From Aurelia coerulea (Eukaryota > Cnidaria > Scyphozoa > Semaeostomeae > Ulmaridae), in NCBI GenBank assembly GCA_039566865.1, contig CM076960.1, forward strand, positions 14,732,501 to 14,796,500: a stretch of 64,000 nt of DNA, given 5' to 3'. Both the position numbers and the translations under genes were made by a program. Positions within the stretch are counted from its first letter, which is position 1. Each line of letters opens with the position of its first letter. The notes under the pieces were generated by a model that was not told the origin of the DNA, did no database searches, and saw nothing but the letters and a program-made list of their open reading frames with translations. Shown one piece after another: positions 37,706-46,934 of the stretch.

Positions 37706-40535
37706 CTTGCGTAAGTGGAATACAAACGATAAGGTACTTCTCGAAGAAATTACGTCATTGGAAAACAAAGGTAAGAAATCAACAGTGACACAGGGTGACC
37801 AAGTCGATTCGGACAATGGTAAGAAATTGAAAGAACCAGAGGTAAGACACGTGATCGAAGATGATCAAACTTATTCTCAGTATGCAATAGGCACGCCCTT
37901 GAGTAAAGGGGATTCGAAAGTTTTGGGGGTGAACTGGGACAGTGATTCCGATAAATTGTTATTTGATCTCGATAATGTAGTCGCCTTTGCAAAATCACTG
38001 CCCCCAACGAGACGTTCTGTGTTGAAATTAGCTGCAAAGATTTTTGACCCGCTCGGTATGCTCACTGTTTTCACGATTAATCTGAAGATCTTTTTTCAAC
38101 AGCTATGTATCGAAAAGTTAAATTGGGACGTAGAATTAGAAGGTTCACACAGAAAGACGTATGACTCGTTCGTTTCGGAAATAGAAAGTCTGCAAGGTAT
38201 TTCTATTTCTAGGTCTCTGTTTCAGAAGGATAAACAGGTAAGAAAGGTTGAAATGCATGGGTTCTCGGACGCAAGCGAACGTGCATATGCCTCTGTGGTT
38301 TATTTACGAGTAGAATACGAGTCAGGTGAAATCGAAATTAAATTTATTGCGTCGAAATCAAAGGTTTGCCCCATTAAATCGCAAAGTATTCCTCGCTTGG
38401 AACTGCTAGGTGCATTGTTGTTGTCGAAATTAGTCAATTCAGTTCGTGAAATTTTGAAAGACGAGTTGAAAGATCTGCCTGTTGAAACGTTTTATTGGAT
38501 AGATTCGATTTCCGCCCTTTGTTGGATTCGAAATGTGAAGCCATGGACACAGTATGTGCGTCATAGAGTGTCCAAAATTTTGGAAAGCTCATCTCGTGAG
38601 CAATGGTTTCATTGTCCTGGGTTGCAAAATCCCGCTGACTTACCATCCCGTGGTAAGTATGGGAACCTCGCTGCCAATCTCTTTTGGTGGGAGGGTCCGG
38701 GGTTCCTAAAATTGGATTCCAGAGAATGGCCTAAGGCACCATGTGGCAGCGAGCTAGAAATTGAGGTCGCTATGAAGGAGAAATTGAAGACAGAGCCAAA
38801 TATTACGCATGCAATGGTCACTTCGGAAAGAGGCTCACAGCCTCACATTGAGAAGGTTGTTGAGTTAGAGCGTTTCAGTGACAAAGGTAAGTTGTTGAGA
38901 ACGATGGCATGGGTTGTTAGATTCGTTTCAAATTTAAAACGTTCTGTAAACAAAGAGGAATTAAACAAAGAGAAAATGGTAAGTGTTACAGAAATAAACG
39001 CCGCAGAAATCATACTGGTAAGATCAATTCAAGGTGAGTTCTTTCCAAATGAAATTAGTTATCTTTTGACAAGTCCAGCAGGAAAGAAACATATCAAATG
39101 CCCGTTATATGTAAATCAGTTTAACCTTTATTTAGACACCGATGGAATATTACGTTGTAGAACTCGTGTTGGAAAGGCCTCGATCCCAGATTCCAGTAAG
39201 AAACCGATACTGTTGCCAGCAAAAAGTCGATATTCCACACTTGTCATTTTGGACTGTCATGAAAAGGTTTTTCACAATGGTACAAGAGAAACACTAAATT
39301 TACTCCGTCAGAAATATTGGGTGTTGCGGGGGAGAGAGCAGGTAAAGTATATCATTCGCCGGTGTATTTTATGCAGAAAACTGGAAGGGTTGCCGTTCAA
39401 ATACACATTTTGTCCTGATTTGCCAGAATTCAGAGTCGACGAGAGTCCGCCATTCTCTCATGTAGGGGTAGATTTTGCAGGTCCTCTGATAGTTTCAGAT
39501 AAGACACAACAGGTAGATCAGGACACATCGAAATGCTATGTTTGTTTATTCACGTGTGCCTCTACACGAGCGGTACATTTAGAGTTAGTAGAGAATCTAA
39601 CTGTTGAAGCGTTTATACGTGCATTCCGTCGTTTTTGTGCACGTAGGGGTTTGCCTGCTACGATTATTAGCGATAACGCAAAAACGTTTAAATCAGCCTC
39701 GAAAGAAGTCAAGAAATTATTGCGTTCGCCCAGATTAAAGGAGTATCTCACGTTAAAAGGTGTAAAGTGGAGATTCATTGTAGAGCTTGCTCCATTTCAA
39801 GGTGGGTATTGGGAAAGATTAGTTCGAAGTACGAAACGTTGTCTTGTTAAAGTTATAGGTCGAGCATTGTTGAAATTTGATGAAATGAGCACTATCTTAG
39901 TTGAAATCGAAAGCGTCATTAACTCTCGTCCTCTAACTTATGTATACGATGACAGCGAAGGGATCTCTTATCCGTTGACACCGTCACATCTAATCAACGG
40001 TAGAAATTTAGATCGCTTACCGAATGATGCTCATTTTGAAATCGTCAACACGTACGAAAGTTTATCGAAACGTGCAAGATACAACCGCCGATTATTGACA
40101 CAATTTACTACGAGTTGGAAAAGAGAGTATTTGCTAGGCCTTTTAGAGGCCTACAAGCCGAAAGACAACGCTAATGAACCTGTGATCAAAGTTAATGATA
40201 TTGTTATTCTTAGGAACGAGCAGGTTAAAAGATCCTTTTGGAAATTGTGCAAAGTTGTGGAGCTTCTGACTGGTACAGACGGAACAGTTCGATCTGCAAG
40301 GGTACAGGTAGCAGGTGGTAAGAAAGTATTCAATAGATCGCTGAAACACTTGATACCATTAGAAATTAGAAATATGCCTGCGCAGCAAGAAACGCAGCAG
40401 CAGCAGCCTGCGCAGCAAGCACCACCGCAGCAGCCACCGCAGCAGCAATTGCAGTCCGTCCCAGCGCAGCGAGCCGCAAGGAGAAATGCCGCTGTTATAG
40501 GCGAAATAGCGAGGCGAGATAATGTAATTAAGTAG
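37706..40535 (+). CDS. pol: BEL pol, 3' part: RNase H, integrase, DUF5641-type end
   Basis: An open frame continues the BEL polyprotein after the TTAA insertion and ends in TAG at 40533-40535. It holds the end of RT (KWNTND region), a Pao-type RNase H with FSDAS near 38262, and an integrase zinc-binding region with two His and two Cys (near 39255-39375). The integrase core has Asp (VDFAG, near 39468), Asp (SDNAKTF, near 39670) and Glu (YWERL, near 39810). A DUF5641-like C-terminus and a Gln/Pro-rich tail follow. It has no start codon of its own at the native position. With the upstream part the open length would be 1911 codons, normal for BEL/Pao. Confidence 0.92.
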
Positions 40536-40660
40536 TAGTACTCGCAGCTCAATGGACATTTTATTTTATTTAGTATTGACGTATAACCCTGAGAACTGAA
40601 AATTGCTGTAATTGTATGCTTTAGATATTTGAATATTGTAGTTTTGATCACGAGTGATAC

Positions 40661-40675
40661 AAAACCGGGGGAGTG
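40661..40675 (+). promoter_or_regulatory. BEL polypurine tract
   Basis: AAAACCGGGGGAGTG lies immediately before the 3' LTR. The G-rich purine core GGGGGAG is the likely plus-strand primer. Confidence 0.7.
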
Positions 40676-40913
40676 TGTTGAAAAGATATGGTTCCCCTAT
40701 GGAATTGGTTGGGCCCAGTCCCCTCCCCGGCCGGTCACATGCCAGCCACGCCTCCCACTAAAACACATGAACCTGAGTTTTGGTAGAAGTAGGATGTAAG
40801 TTGAAGATGGTGACTTGATTAGAATTTAATGTTATGTTCGGTTATATATAAAACAGAAAACGTATGGAATTGTATTCATTGCTTCCTGACCTTTAAACAC
40901 ACATTTATACACA
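40676..40913 (+). repeat. 3' LTR of the BEL element (238 bp)
   Basis: Matches 31746-31983 at all but one position. It is followed by GTA (40914-40916), which also precedes the 5' LTR. Confidence 0.95.
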
Positions 40914-41510
40914 GTAAGCCGATGCTGCATCTAACGTTGTCCAATATTGCGAACCTTGCATCTTATCCAAAACGTCGCGAATATGAGGTAACGGGTAGGC
41001 GTCTTTCTTCGTTACGTCATTCAGACCTCGAAAATCGCAAACGAATCGTGTGGAATTGTCCTTCTTCTTTACCAATATAATTGGTGAATTCCAAGGCGAG
41101 GACGAGGGACGAATAATTCCATTATCGAGCATTTCCTTTATTTGTTTATTGACTTCATCGTTCCATGCATGAGGTATTCTATGGGGCTTCTTATTGGCCG
41201 GTAAAGCATCATCGGTTATGATGCGGTGTTTCATGTTCTTGACTAATGATGGCTTTTTCGGGTTAGATGCAAATACCCCTTCATATTTGGTTATGAGCGA
41301 CACCAATTGTTGCTTTTCTTCTTGTGACAGATCTGCTCCTAGAGAAAGATCCTTTGTAAAAAGTGAAGAACATTCGTTTTCAGCAGTTTGTTGTTGTGTC
41401 CCACAAACAGGGTGAAGTTTTCCGATGCATTTTCGGTTATTCATTACCATGGGGTTAGCTTTCGTGTTTAACATTGTAATCTGAAACACGCCTTGAAGAT
41501 TAGGAATTAC
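40914..41510 (-). pseudogene. pol: Gypsy pol, middle part: N-terminal RT
   Basis: Frame on the minus strand with RT fingers and palm motifs: PHRIP, SPWNSPIILVKKKD, RFVCDFRGLN and the start of the first catalytic block (TLDAASAY) at the BEL boundary. It is cut at 40914 by the BEL LTR and at 41510 by the hairpin MITE. Its register agrees with the downstream RT core (29223-31745), because the BEL insert plus 3-bp duplication is a multiple of three. Confidence 0.9.
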
Positions 41511-41613
41511 CTAGCCTGCGTGCAGACTCGACTATCCTAAAGTGTAGACAAGCGTGTCGACTTTGTTGCGCAGACTCTACACTTTAGGATAGTCGAGTCT
41601 GCACGCAGGCTAG
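41511..41613. mobile_element. 103-bp hairpin MITE inserted in gypsy pol
   Basis: Perfect 38-bp inverted repeats (41511-41548, 41576-41613) starting CTAGCCTGCGTGCAGACTCG, with a 27-bp loop. AATTAC lies on both sides (41505-41510, 41614-41619). Element plus duplication is 109 bp, not a multiple of three, so it shifts the gypsy frame and introduces an early stop at 41584. The perfect stem indicates very recent movement. Superfamily unknown. Confidence 0.92.
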
Positions 41614-42177
41614 AATTACCCTACAACGAGTAGCATAGACTCCTGGCATCCCGAACATTTGTGTTGGTTCGAAATCCATTGTCAACAAGGATACCGATTG
41701 GTTACATTTAACATTTACGACAGATTCTGAACGACTTGCTATAATGATTTTGTCCTTTACACGGGCTATTTGTTCCTTGCGAACATTTACACAATGAAGG
41801 AAAAGGGCTCCTAACTTGACTTGGCCATTAGCGAAATCGAACTCAACTGATGGAAACTTAGACATGAAGTCTCTTCCTAATATTACATTGTTGTAACTTT
41901 TGGAATCGAGAACTTTGAAATTTTGCTTCACATTTGAGCCTTTTATTGACAAGTTTAAATCAATCGAGCCGCTAATATTCATTGTTTTCCCCGATGCGTC
42001 GATTATAAAATGCTGAGAATTATTTATCGAACCTTGGAGGTCGAGCATTTCGAGGGTTCCCATATCTATGACAGAACAACTCGCACCAGAGTCTAATAAG
42101 GCATTAATCGTTTTATTTTCGCAACTAACTTTTACAACTGCGGAAAAATCGTTTAAAATGTTATCAGGTCCATATAG
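41614..42177 (-). pseudogene. pro: Gypsy aspartic protease region, read past the gag UGA
   Basis: Frame open from the codon after the gag stop, with the protease active-site LLDSGAS at about 42079-42099. Further along are ILGRDF, typical of retropepsins, and a hydrophobic linker toward RT. It has no suitable start of its own between the gag stop and the active site. It is in the same register as gag, so readthrough of the UGA would fuse them. The frame is broken at 41613 by the MITE. Confidence 0.88.
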
Positions 42178-42180
42178 TCA
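42175..42180 (-). promoter_or_regulatory. Candidate stop-codon readthrough site (UGA CUA)
   Basis: gag ends CAC CAA TGA and the next codon is CTA. The pol frame continues in the same register. UGA followed by CUA is a known leaky context in animal viruses and in several animal genes. No frameshift signal is needed here. Confidence 0.7.
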
Positions 42181-43041
42181 TTGGTGTTTTGGGCAGTTCT
42201 TATCCCATGAATCGTGTCCTCGATTTCCGCAAGCTTGACAGAAACGGGTGGGGCATTCTCGAACAAAATGTTCTGGGCTTTGGCATGCACGGCACTTTCT
42301 GTTTTGTTGTGACAAAGCTGGCCTGTTTCTGCTTGGCTGTCTTTGTTTCCAACCTCTTTGACCTCTGAAAGGGCGATTTTGCATATAATGTGCACTTCCC
42401 GTTTCCACCTCTACCCCCTGAGCAGCGAGCGTGATTCCTTTCATCTGTTTCATAACCCTGTCTGCGACCATGTCAACCATTGTCTGGCTTTCAGCTCCTT
42501 TGATTTCAAAACATTCAGCTTTCTTTGATGAATATGATTCAATCCCTGCTGTTTCCAGTCGGCTGGTTTCTTTTGCGATTTCCAAAATATTAGAAGATTC
42601 AAATGATGACAGAGATTTCAATGCCAGTTGCATCTTTGGATGAATGCCCTTTATGTAATGATCCTTGGCGATTGTCTTTCTGATCTTTTCTTCAAAAGTT
42701 GGATAAGCCAATTTCGTCAATTCCATTATTTTAAAGGCGTACGTTTGGGCTGATTCTTCGGGCTTTCTTCGTCGTTCGTTTAACTGGGTGATAGCTAAGT
42801 CTCGATTTTGATGCCCAGCTTCAAATTCTTTTAGCAGCTCTTCAGTGATCTTCTCAGTTTCTTTCTTATCATCATTGCTCAGCCTCATGTAGATGTCGAA
42901 TGCTCGGCCTTCCAACCGGCTGGCTAGATACTGTGCAGCTTTCTCGTTTTCGTAGCCTTTCAAGGCCGACTGCAATTTAATTTTTTCTAAGAATGCTTTG
43001 ATATCATCAGAGCCATCGAAACACTTTATCTTTGATTCCAT
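42178..43041 (-). CDS. gag: Gypsy gag (capsid and nucleocapsid), 287 aa
   Basis: Starts at ATG 43041, only 13 bp inside the 5' LTR. Residues 1-170 are a helical, charged gag capsid-like region. The C-terminus holds two zinc knuckles: CX2CX4HX4C near 247-260 and a variant CX2CX4HX6C near 267-282. It ends in TGA at 42178-42180. Its start codon falls within the stretch complementary to the LTR. It is the only gypsy protein left intact in this copy, and packages element RNA in the cytoplasm by family analogy. Confidence 0.9.
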   Translation of the reverse strand: MESKIKCFDGSDDIKAFLEKIKLQSALKGYENEKAAQYLASRLEGRAFDIYMRLSNDDKKETEKITEELLKEFEAGHQNRDLAITQLNERRRKPEESAQTYAFKIMELTKLAYPTFEEKIRKTIAKDHYIKGIHPKMQLALKSLSSFESSNILEIAKETSRLETAGIESYSSKKAECFEIKGAESQTMVDMVADRVMKQMKGITLAAQGVEVETGSAHYMQNRPFRGQRGWKQRQPSRNRPALSQQNRKCRACQSPEHFVRECPTRFCQACGNRGHDSWDKNCPKHQ

Positions 43042-43053
43042 TCTGTGGCAGTA
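43039..43053 (-). promoter_or_regulatory. Self-complementary priming site of the gypsy element
   Basis: Directly inside the 5' LTR no TGG-starting tRNA complement is present. Instead 43039-43053 is a perfect 15-base reverse complement of 43106-43120 within the LTR (ACTGCCACAGAATG plus one more pair). In Tf1 and related self-priming elements the mRNA 5' end pairs with the primer site in this way. The gag ATG (43039-43041) is part of the stretch. Confidence 0.75.
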
Positions 43054-43054
43054 A

Positions 43055-43198
43055 TGTAAGGGTGTTACTTTATCCGAATAGGAGTTTAGGTTTCGATCAT
43101 ACGAGTACTGCCACAGAATGAGGGCCCTAACGGAAAACCTATGCTAACCTAACAAAACTAATAAAGACGGGCTAGGTACGGGGGTAAACACTCCTACA
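43055..43198 (-). repeat. 5' LTR of the gypsy element (144 bp)
   Basis: Identical to 29017-29160. It contains the 15-base complement of the priming site at 43106-43120. A TTTATTAG motif at about 43158-43165 is the best TATA-like candidate upstream of it. Target duplication GCGG is at 43199-43202. Confidence 0.95.
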
Positions 43199-43990
43199 GC
43201 GGGGGGAGGGCACATAAGTTTCCTCGGACAAACTGTATCCCATCTCCCCAACAAATGTGGGATAATCATACGGATTAATTCTCAGACTGAAATGTTTTTT
43301 GTATTTTTTCGCAATTTTCAAAGTAGCAGTCTCTTGAAAAATTGAAAAGACCTACAAATCAAGCCTATCATAAAGATCGGAAAATGGCCTAAAATGTGTA
43401 ATCAAAACTTCCAGTTTGTTTGAAAGCTGTTCGAAATAATTTTGAGATTTAGCATGACTAACAAAATGATGAACTGAAACTGAGATGGAAACTGAAATTG
43501 ATCTCTTATTTATTGCTCTGAAAAATGGATTATTGAAAATAGTGAAACTGACAAATTACGTTTCTTTCCTTCAAGATGCCTTTGATCATGCGTTTTTATG
43601 CCATTTTCTGGATGTTATGTAAGACTAATTTTTTGAATCTTTCAAATTTAACCCAGGACCACTATCGTGAAAAACATCGAAAAATGCAAAAAAATTCAAT
43701 CTTGGAAAAATCAATTCTGATGGCTAGTAACACTTAGTAACACTTTATAGTAACTCTTTAGCACAAGCAAATTTGTTGCAATGGTTTTTGAAACAGTGGG
43801 ATATTTACTTAATCAACTGGTTCTAAAAGTGGTTTAGAAGAGTTCAAGTGAAAGGCAGGCAGCTGTATTTTACCCAATATCTTCTGCGATGAAATGTTTG
43901 TTATTCAACCCTTCAAGTGTGGGAAGTTGTTTTACCCAACCAATTTCTCTTCGTTACCAACCCCTGGCTGAATAATAAACGGTCCCTTAG

Positions 43991-46134
43991 TTGGGTGAAA
44001 AGATTTCCCATCTTACAAAGGTTGAACAAAGAAAAGCTTCCAATAAAAGGCCCCCATTAGCCATGTTTGAAGAATTAGATCATGCACATAGCTTGCCTCA
44101 AAGTAATAGAATATCTATTTGCAATTGCAATGCACGATTTAGTTCATATCAAAATGGATCTAGCCTAATAACGAGCCCACTTGATGAAGCAAACCAGATT
44201 TATTTATATGCATCAGAACTATTACATTAGATGTAGCGAGAGTCCAGAGACGTAGGAACTAGTGGGAGTAGGACACCGGGGGCACGTGCTCCCCAAGATT
44301 TTGCAACAAACCAAAAGGTGTCATTTTTGTCTCAGGATGTGCCCCTTTTAAAGACTAATGCGGACAGAAAGTAGTTTAATTATGTTACTATTTACTTCTT
44401 GATTTGGTTATGTTTACTTCTCATTTTGTTTCATTGCGAAGGAAATCGGATATCTATCAGCATTCATACTATTTTCTTCTATATATAACATTTTTCCCGT
44501 CAAAAATATGATGTATATTAAAATGCTCTTCTTATGAAAAAAGTGCCTTTAAATTGCCGTGCCCCTCCAAGTTTAAGATGCTTCGTTCTGCTCTGATAAA
44601 AACTGAAGGATTACCGACACTATTGTATTGGCAAATTGTTTACTTTATCCTGACAAGAGTTGCTACTATAACAGTGCCACACTTGTTTCTGAAGATTTTT
44701 CGAACAGTAAGGGCAGTGTGCCAGGTCAAAGAGGTCAAATTTTGAAAATTGCCTTGTAATGAGTTGGCAGCTCGATTAATGAATTCATGGCCTGCAAATA
44801 TTTCAGAGGCTTCGTTGATTGTTTCGATTGTGTGCATAAATAATGGCTATTGCTACAACATTCCTGATTCCTACGTATATTCCTTCCGGTTGGAGCAAAA
44901 GCCCCTGCATAATGTTTTCATTCTTCAAACATAATAAAAATATACGGTCTTGCAGGCAAATTGTAACAGCTGCAACTGGGTAACGTTTTTCCCATCATTA
45001 AATTCGTTGCAGTTGGTAAGAAAATTTCACATGCAGAAAATTCATTGTTGAATCAATTTCTCTCTGGTGTCAATCCCTGGCTAAAAAAGGAACGATCCCT
45101 TATCCCTTAACTTGATTGAAGGATGGATTGATTCATTCATTGACTGATAGACTGATCAGGGCATGAACAAATTGAACAAAATCAGTCTCATGGATATAAT
45201 GTATTACAAACATAACTTCAAAATTCAAATTTACATTCAGCCTGGAATTTTTTTAATATAAATCTTATTCATTCATACTCAAATGATGCAAGCAGAAAGG
45301 CAATATGAAACAAGATATAAAGTTCTGCGTTTCATAAAAAGATACCTACATGTAGCCATAAAATGTAGCCACTGTGAGAATAGGCGTCAAATCTTTGCAA
45401 AATTTCAACTTGAAATGTGTGAAATGTTATTGCCTCGTTCTCTGAAGGATACTGTACCCCTGCAGTGACCACTTTCGGTGTTTTCCGTCTTGATTATCAC
45501 ACACGCGACATAACACGTATAAACAATACATTATTCGATTCGTCATTAAATGGGGAGTATTCATAAGCCAAAAAGAAATCAAATTTTGGTAATTTCTTAA
45601 AACAGGAGTACTTTTTGGGACACACGGTAATAGTCCATGTTAATCGGAGGGATACTGACAGTATAGGGCAAGGGCGCCTACCTTGTAGGAAGTGTGTTTA
45701 TTCCCAGTACTGTACCCGTGACCCAGCTATTGTCATATTGGGCCGACAAAAGGCCCCAGAGACGCGGTTGGCTAAATCGTAAACCATAAAAGCTACAGAC
45801 TTTTGCTTGCCACCATCTTGTAGACCTTCAAAATTTGAGTATTTCTTGTGCTGGTCATATCGATTTCCTGAATCAGTTTACAGTTTGTGGAGCTTCTAAG
45901 GTTTGCCAAAGCTCCACATACCTCCTCTCGTACATCCTTTATAAAACTTAAAAATACTGTGCTTCTGAGAATAATCATCATATCAAAAATTCTCTCTCTG
46001 GGATTATGGCAAATTACAGAAAGTTTCCTTCGATCAATTCAGTTAAAGAACGGGGCAATAATATTTGCACAAACGATTCTAAATTTTTGCAAAGATTCGA
46101 GTCCTATGCTAATACTGACAAACCTGCAGCTCTG
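43991..46134. other. Intergenic stretch, repeats but no supported gene
   Basis: 44255-44575 is a dispersed element with GGGGGCACGTGC at the left and CCGTGCCCC at the right, related to 10170-10320. 44940-45107 resembles the right half of the palindromic element (TCAATCCCTGGCT, ACGATCCC). A minus frame at 45793-45981 looks protein-like in places but has no family match I can name and no clear splice context. RFWD3 transcription should end before this region. Confidence 0.45.
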
Positions 46135-46755
46135 GTAAACAAGGATAGATTTGGTAAGACAATAGCACGAGTTCGTTTTGATTGGCACCGCAATTCAAAG
46201 CGATTAGCGATCGCAGGCAAAGGAAATTCTCTCAACCAGTAAATCAAAACAAGCAAAGCCGCAAAAGGTTCTCTGAAACCCAGGTAGCTATCTCGCTTGT
46301 TGTGCATTCCAGAAGTTGTTTTTAAGAACAAACATGAGCATAGATCAAAAGAAGAAGGATATATCAACACATATATATCTACACATCTGCCACGGGCATT
46401 TAATTTATTTGATTCAAAAGCCGATTGGGAGGCGATTCAATTCTCTTATTTTTTGGGTGCAATTAAAAAAGTTACTGCTCAGCTTCTGAACAAAAGAAAT
46501 AAACTGCCCGAGGTAGATGTGTAGATATATACTTCTCGTTTCGATATATGTTCATGTTTGTTCTTAAAAACAATTTCTGGAATGCACAACGAGCGCGCTA
46601 GCTACTTGGGTTTCAGAGAAACTTTGCGACTTTATTTGTTTTGAATTTATGGTTGAGAGAATTTCCTTTGTCTGCGATCGCTAATTTCTTTGAATTGCGG
46701 TGACAATCAAAACCATCTCGTGCTATTTTCTTACCAAATCTGTCCTTCTTGCTCT
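46135..46755. repeat. Foldback with about 250-bp arms, downstream of RFWD3
   Basis: Arms at about 46135-46415 and 46498-46755 are imperfect reverse complements. Examples are TTTTGATTGGCACCGCAATTC against GAATTGCGGTGACAATCAAAA, and GATATATACTTCT-side sequence against the left ATATATATC. The loop is about 80 bp. It starts about 30 bp past the RFWD3 stop codon, so it forms most of that gene's 3' UTR or flank. No target duplication identified. Confidence 0.8.
46631..46636 (-). terminator. Candidate RFWD3 polyA signal (AATAAA)
   Basis: AATAAA on the minus strand about 150 bp after the stop codon, located in the right arm of the foldback. The matching place in the left arm (about 46240-46260) lacks it. 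Confidence 0.45.
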
Positions 46756-46784
46756 TGTACGCAACTGGTAGCAAAAGATGGCTA

Positions 46785-46934
46785 TCATTGCCACCGATAC
46801 ATACTTAGTCTTTGCTCAGTCAATGTTGATACAAAACTGCTACCGTTCGCATTAAATGCTAATACATCTAATACGGGTCCAGAAGATGGCAATTTTTGCA
46901 TCTGTGCACCACTGTCACAGTCCCAGAGTAATGT
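46785..46934 (-). CDS. RFWD3: RFWD3 last exon
   Basis: 150 bp, phase 0, acceptor TTTGTAG before 46934, ending in TGA at 46785-46787. Encodes TLLWD followed by the final blade (PVLDVLAFN, STLTEQRLSMYRWQ). The last residues correspond to the aromatic-containing C-terminus of RFWD3. Confidence 0.92.
   Translation of the reverse strand, partial: TLLWDCDSGAQMQKLPSSGPVLDVLAFNANGSSFVSTLTEQRLSMYRWQ

Larger units (their letters stand above)
31746..40913 (+). mobile_element. BEL/Pao LTR retrotransposon, inserted in gypsy pol
   Basis: 238-bp LTRs (31746-31983, 40676-40913) differ at one position near the 3' end. A tRNA-Lys-type primer site, one long gag-pro-pol frame and a polypurine tract lie between. 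Domain order and the DUF1759, DUF1758 and DUF5641-type regions are those of Pao/BEL. GTA is present on both flanks (31743-31745, 40914-40916), a 3-bp duplication rather than the usual 4-6. The element is antisense to the gypsy host. It is itself interrupted by the 2746-bp TTAA element (34956-37701). Confidence 0.95.
29017..43198 (-). mobile_element. Ty3/gypsy LTR retrotransposon, carrying nested insertions
   Basis: Two identical 144-bp LTRs (29017-29160 and 43055-43198), each TG...CA, bracketed by a GCGG duplication (29013-29016, 43199-43202). On the minus strand the order is LTR, self-complementary priming site, gag, in-frame UGA, protease, reverse transcriptase, RNase H, integrase, polypurine tract, LTR, which is the gypsy order (integrase last). 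Without the BEL insert, the MITE and their target duplications it is about 4.9 kb and otherwise open throughout. Identical LTRs indicate a recent insertion, although 144 bp gives little resolution. There is no chromodomain after the integrase. Confidence 0.95.
28575..43990. mobile_element. Palindromic DNA element split by the gypsy retrotransposon
   Basis: 28575-29016 and 43199-43990 are the two halves of one element. GAGACCGTTCATTATTTAGCCAG near the left edge mirrors CTGGCTGAATAATAAACGG at the right. Inner parts also mirror: TTGGGGAGACGAGATG and TTTGTCC on the left against GGACAAACTG and CATCTCCCC on the right. Removing the gypsy insert (29017-43198 plus one GCGG) leaves about 1.2 kb. A related right end occurs at about 45030-45107. 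No coding capacity. This is the outermost layer of the nest. Confidence 0.65.

Noticed and set aside
45793..45981. Minus frame with EEVCGALANL resembling an armadillo-type exon
   Set aside because: No second repeat, no clear splice partners, and the RFWD3 last exon was found elsewhere (46785-46934). The resemblance is too short to support.
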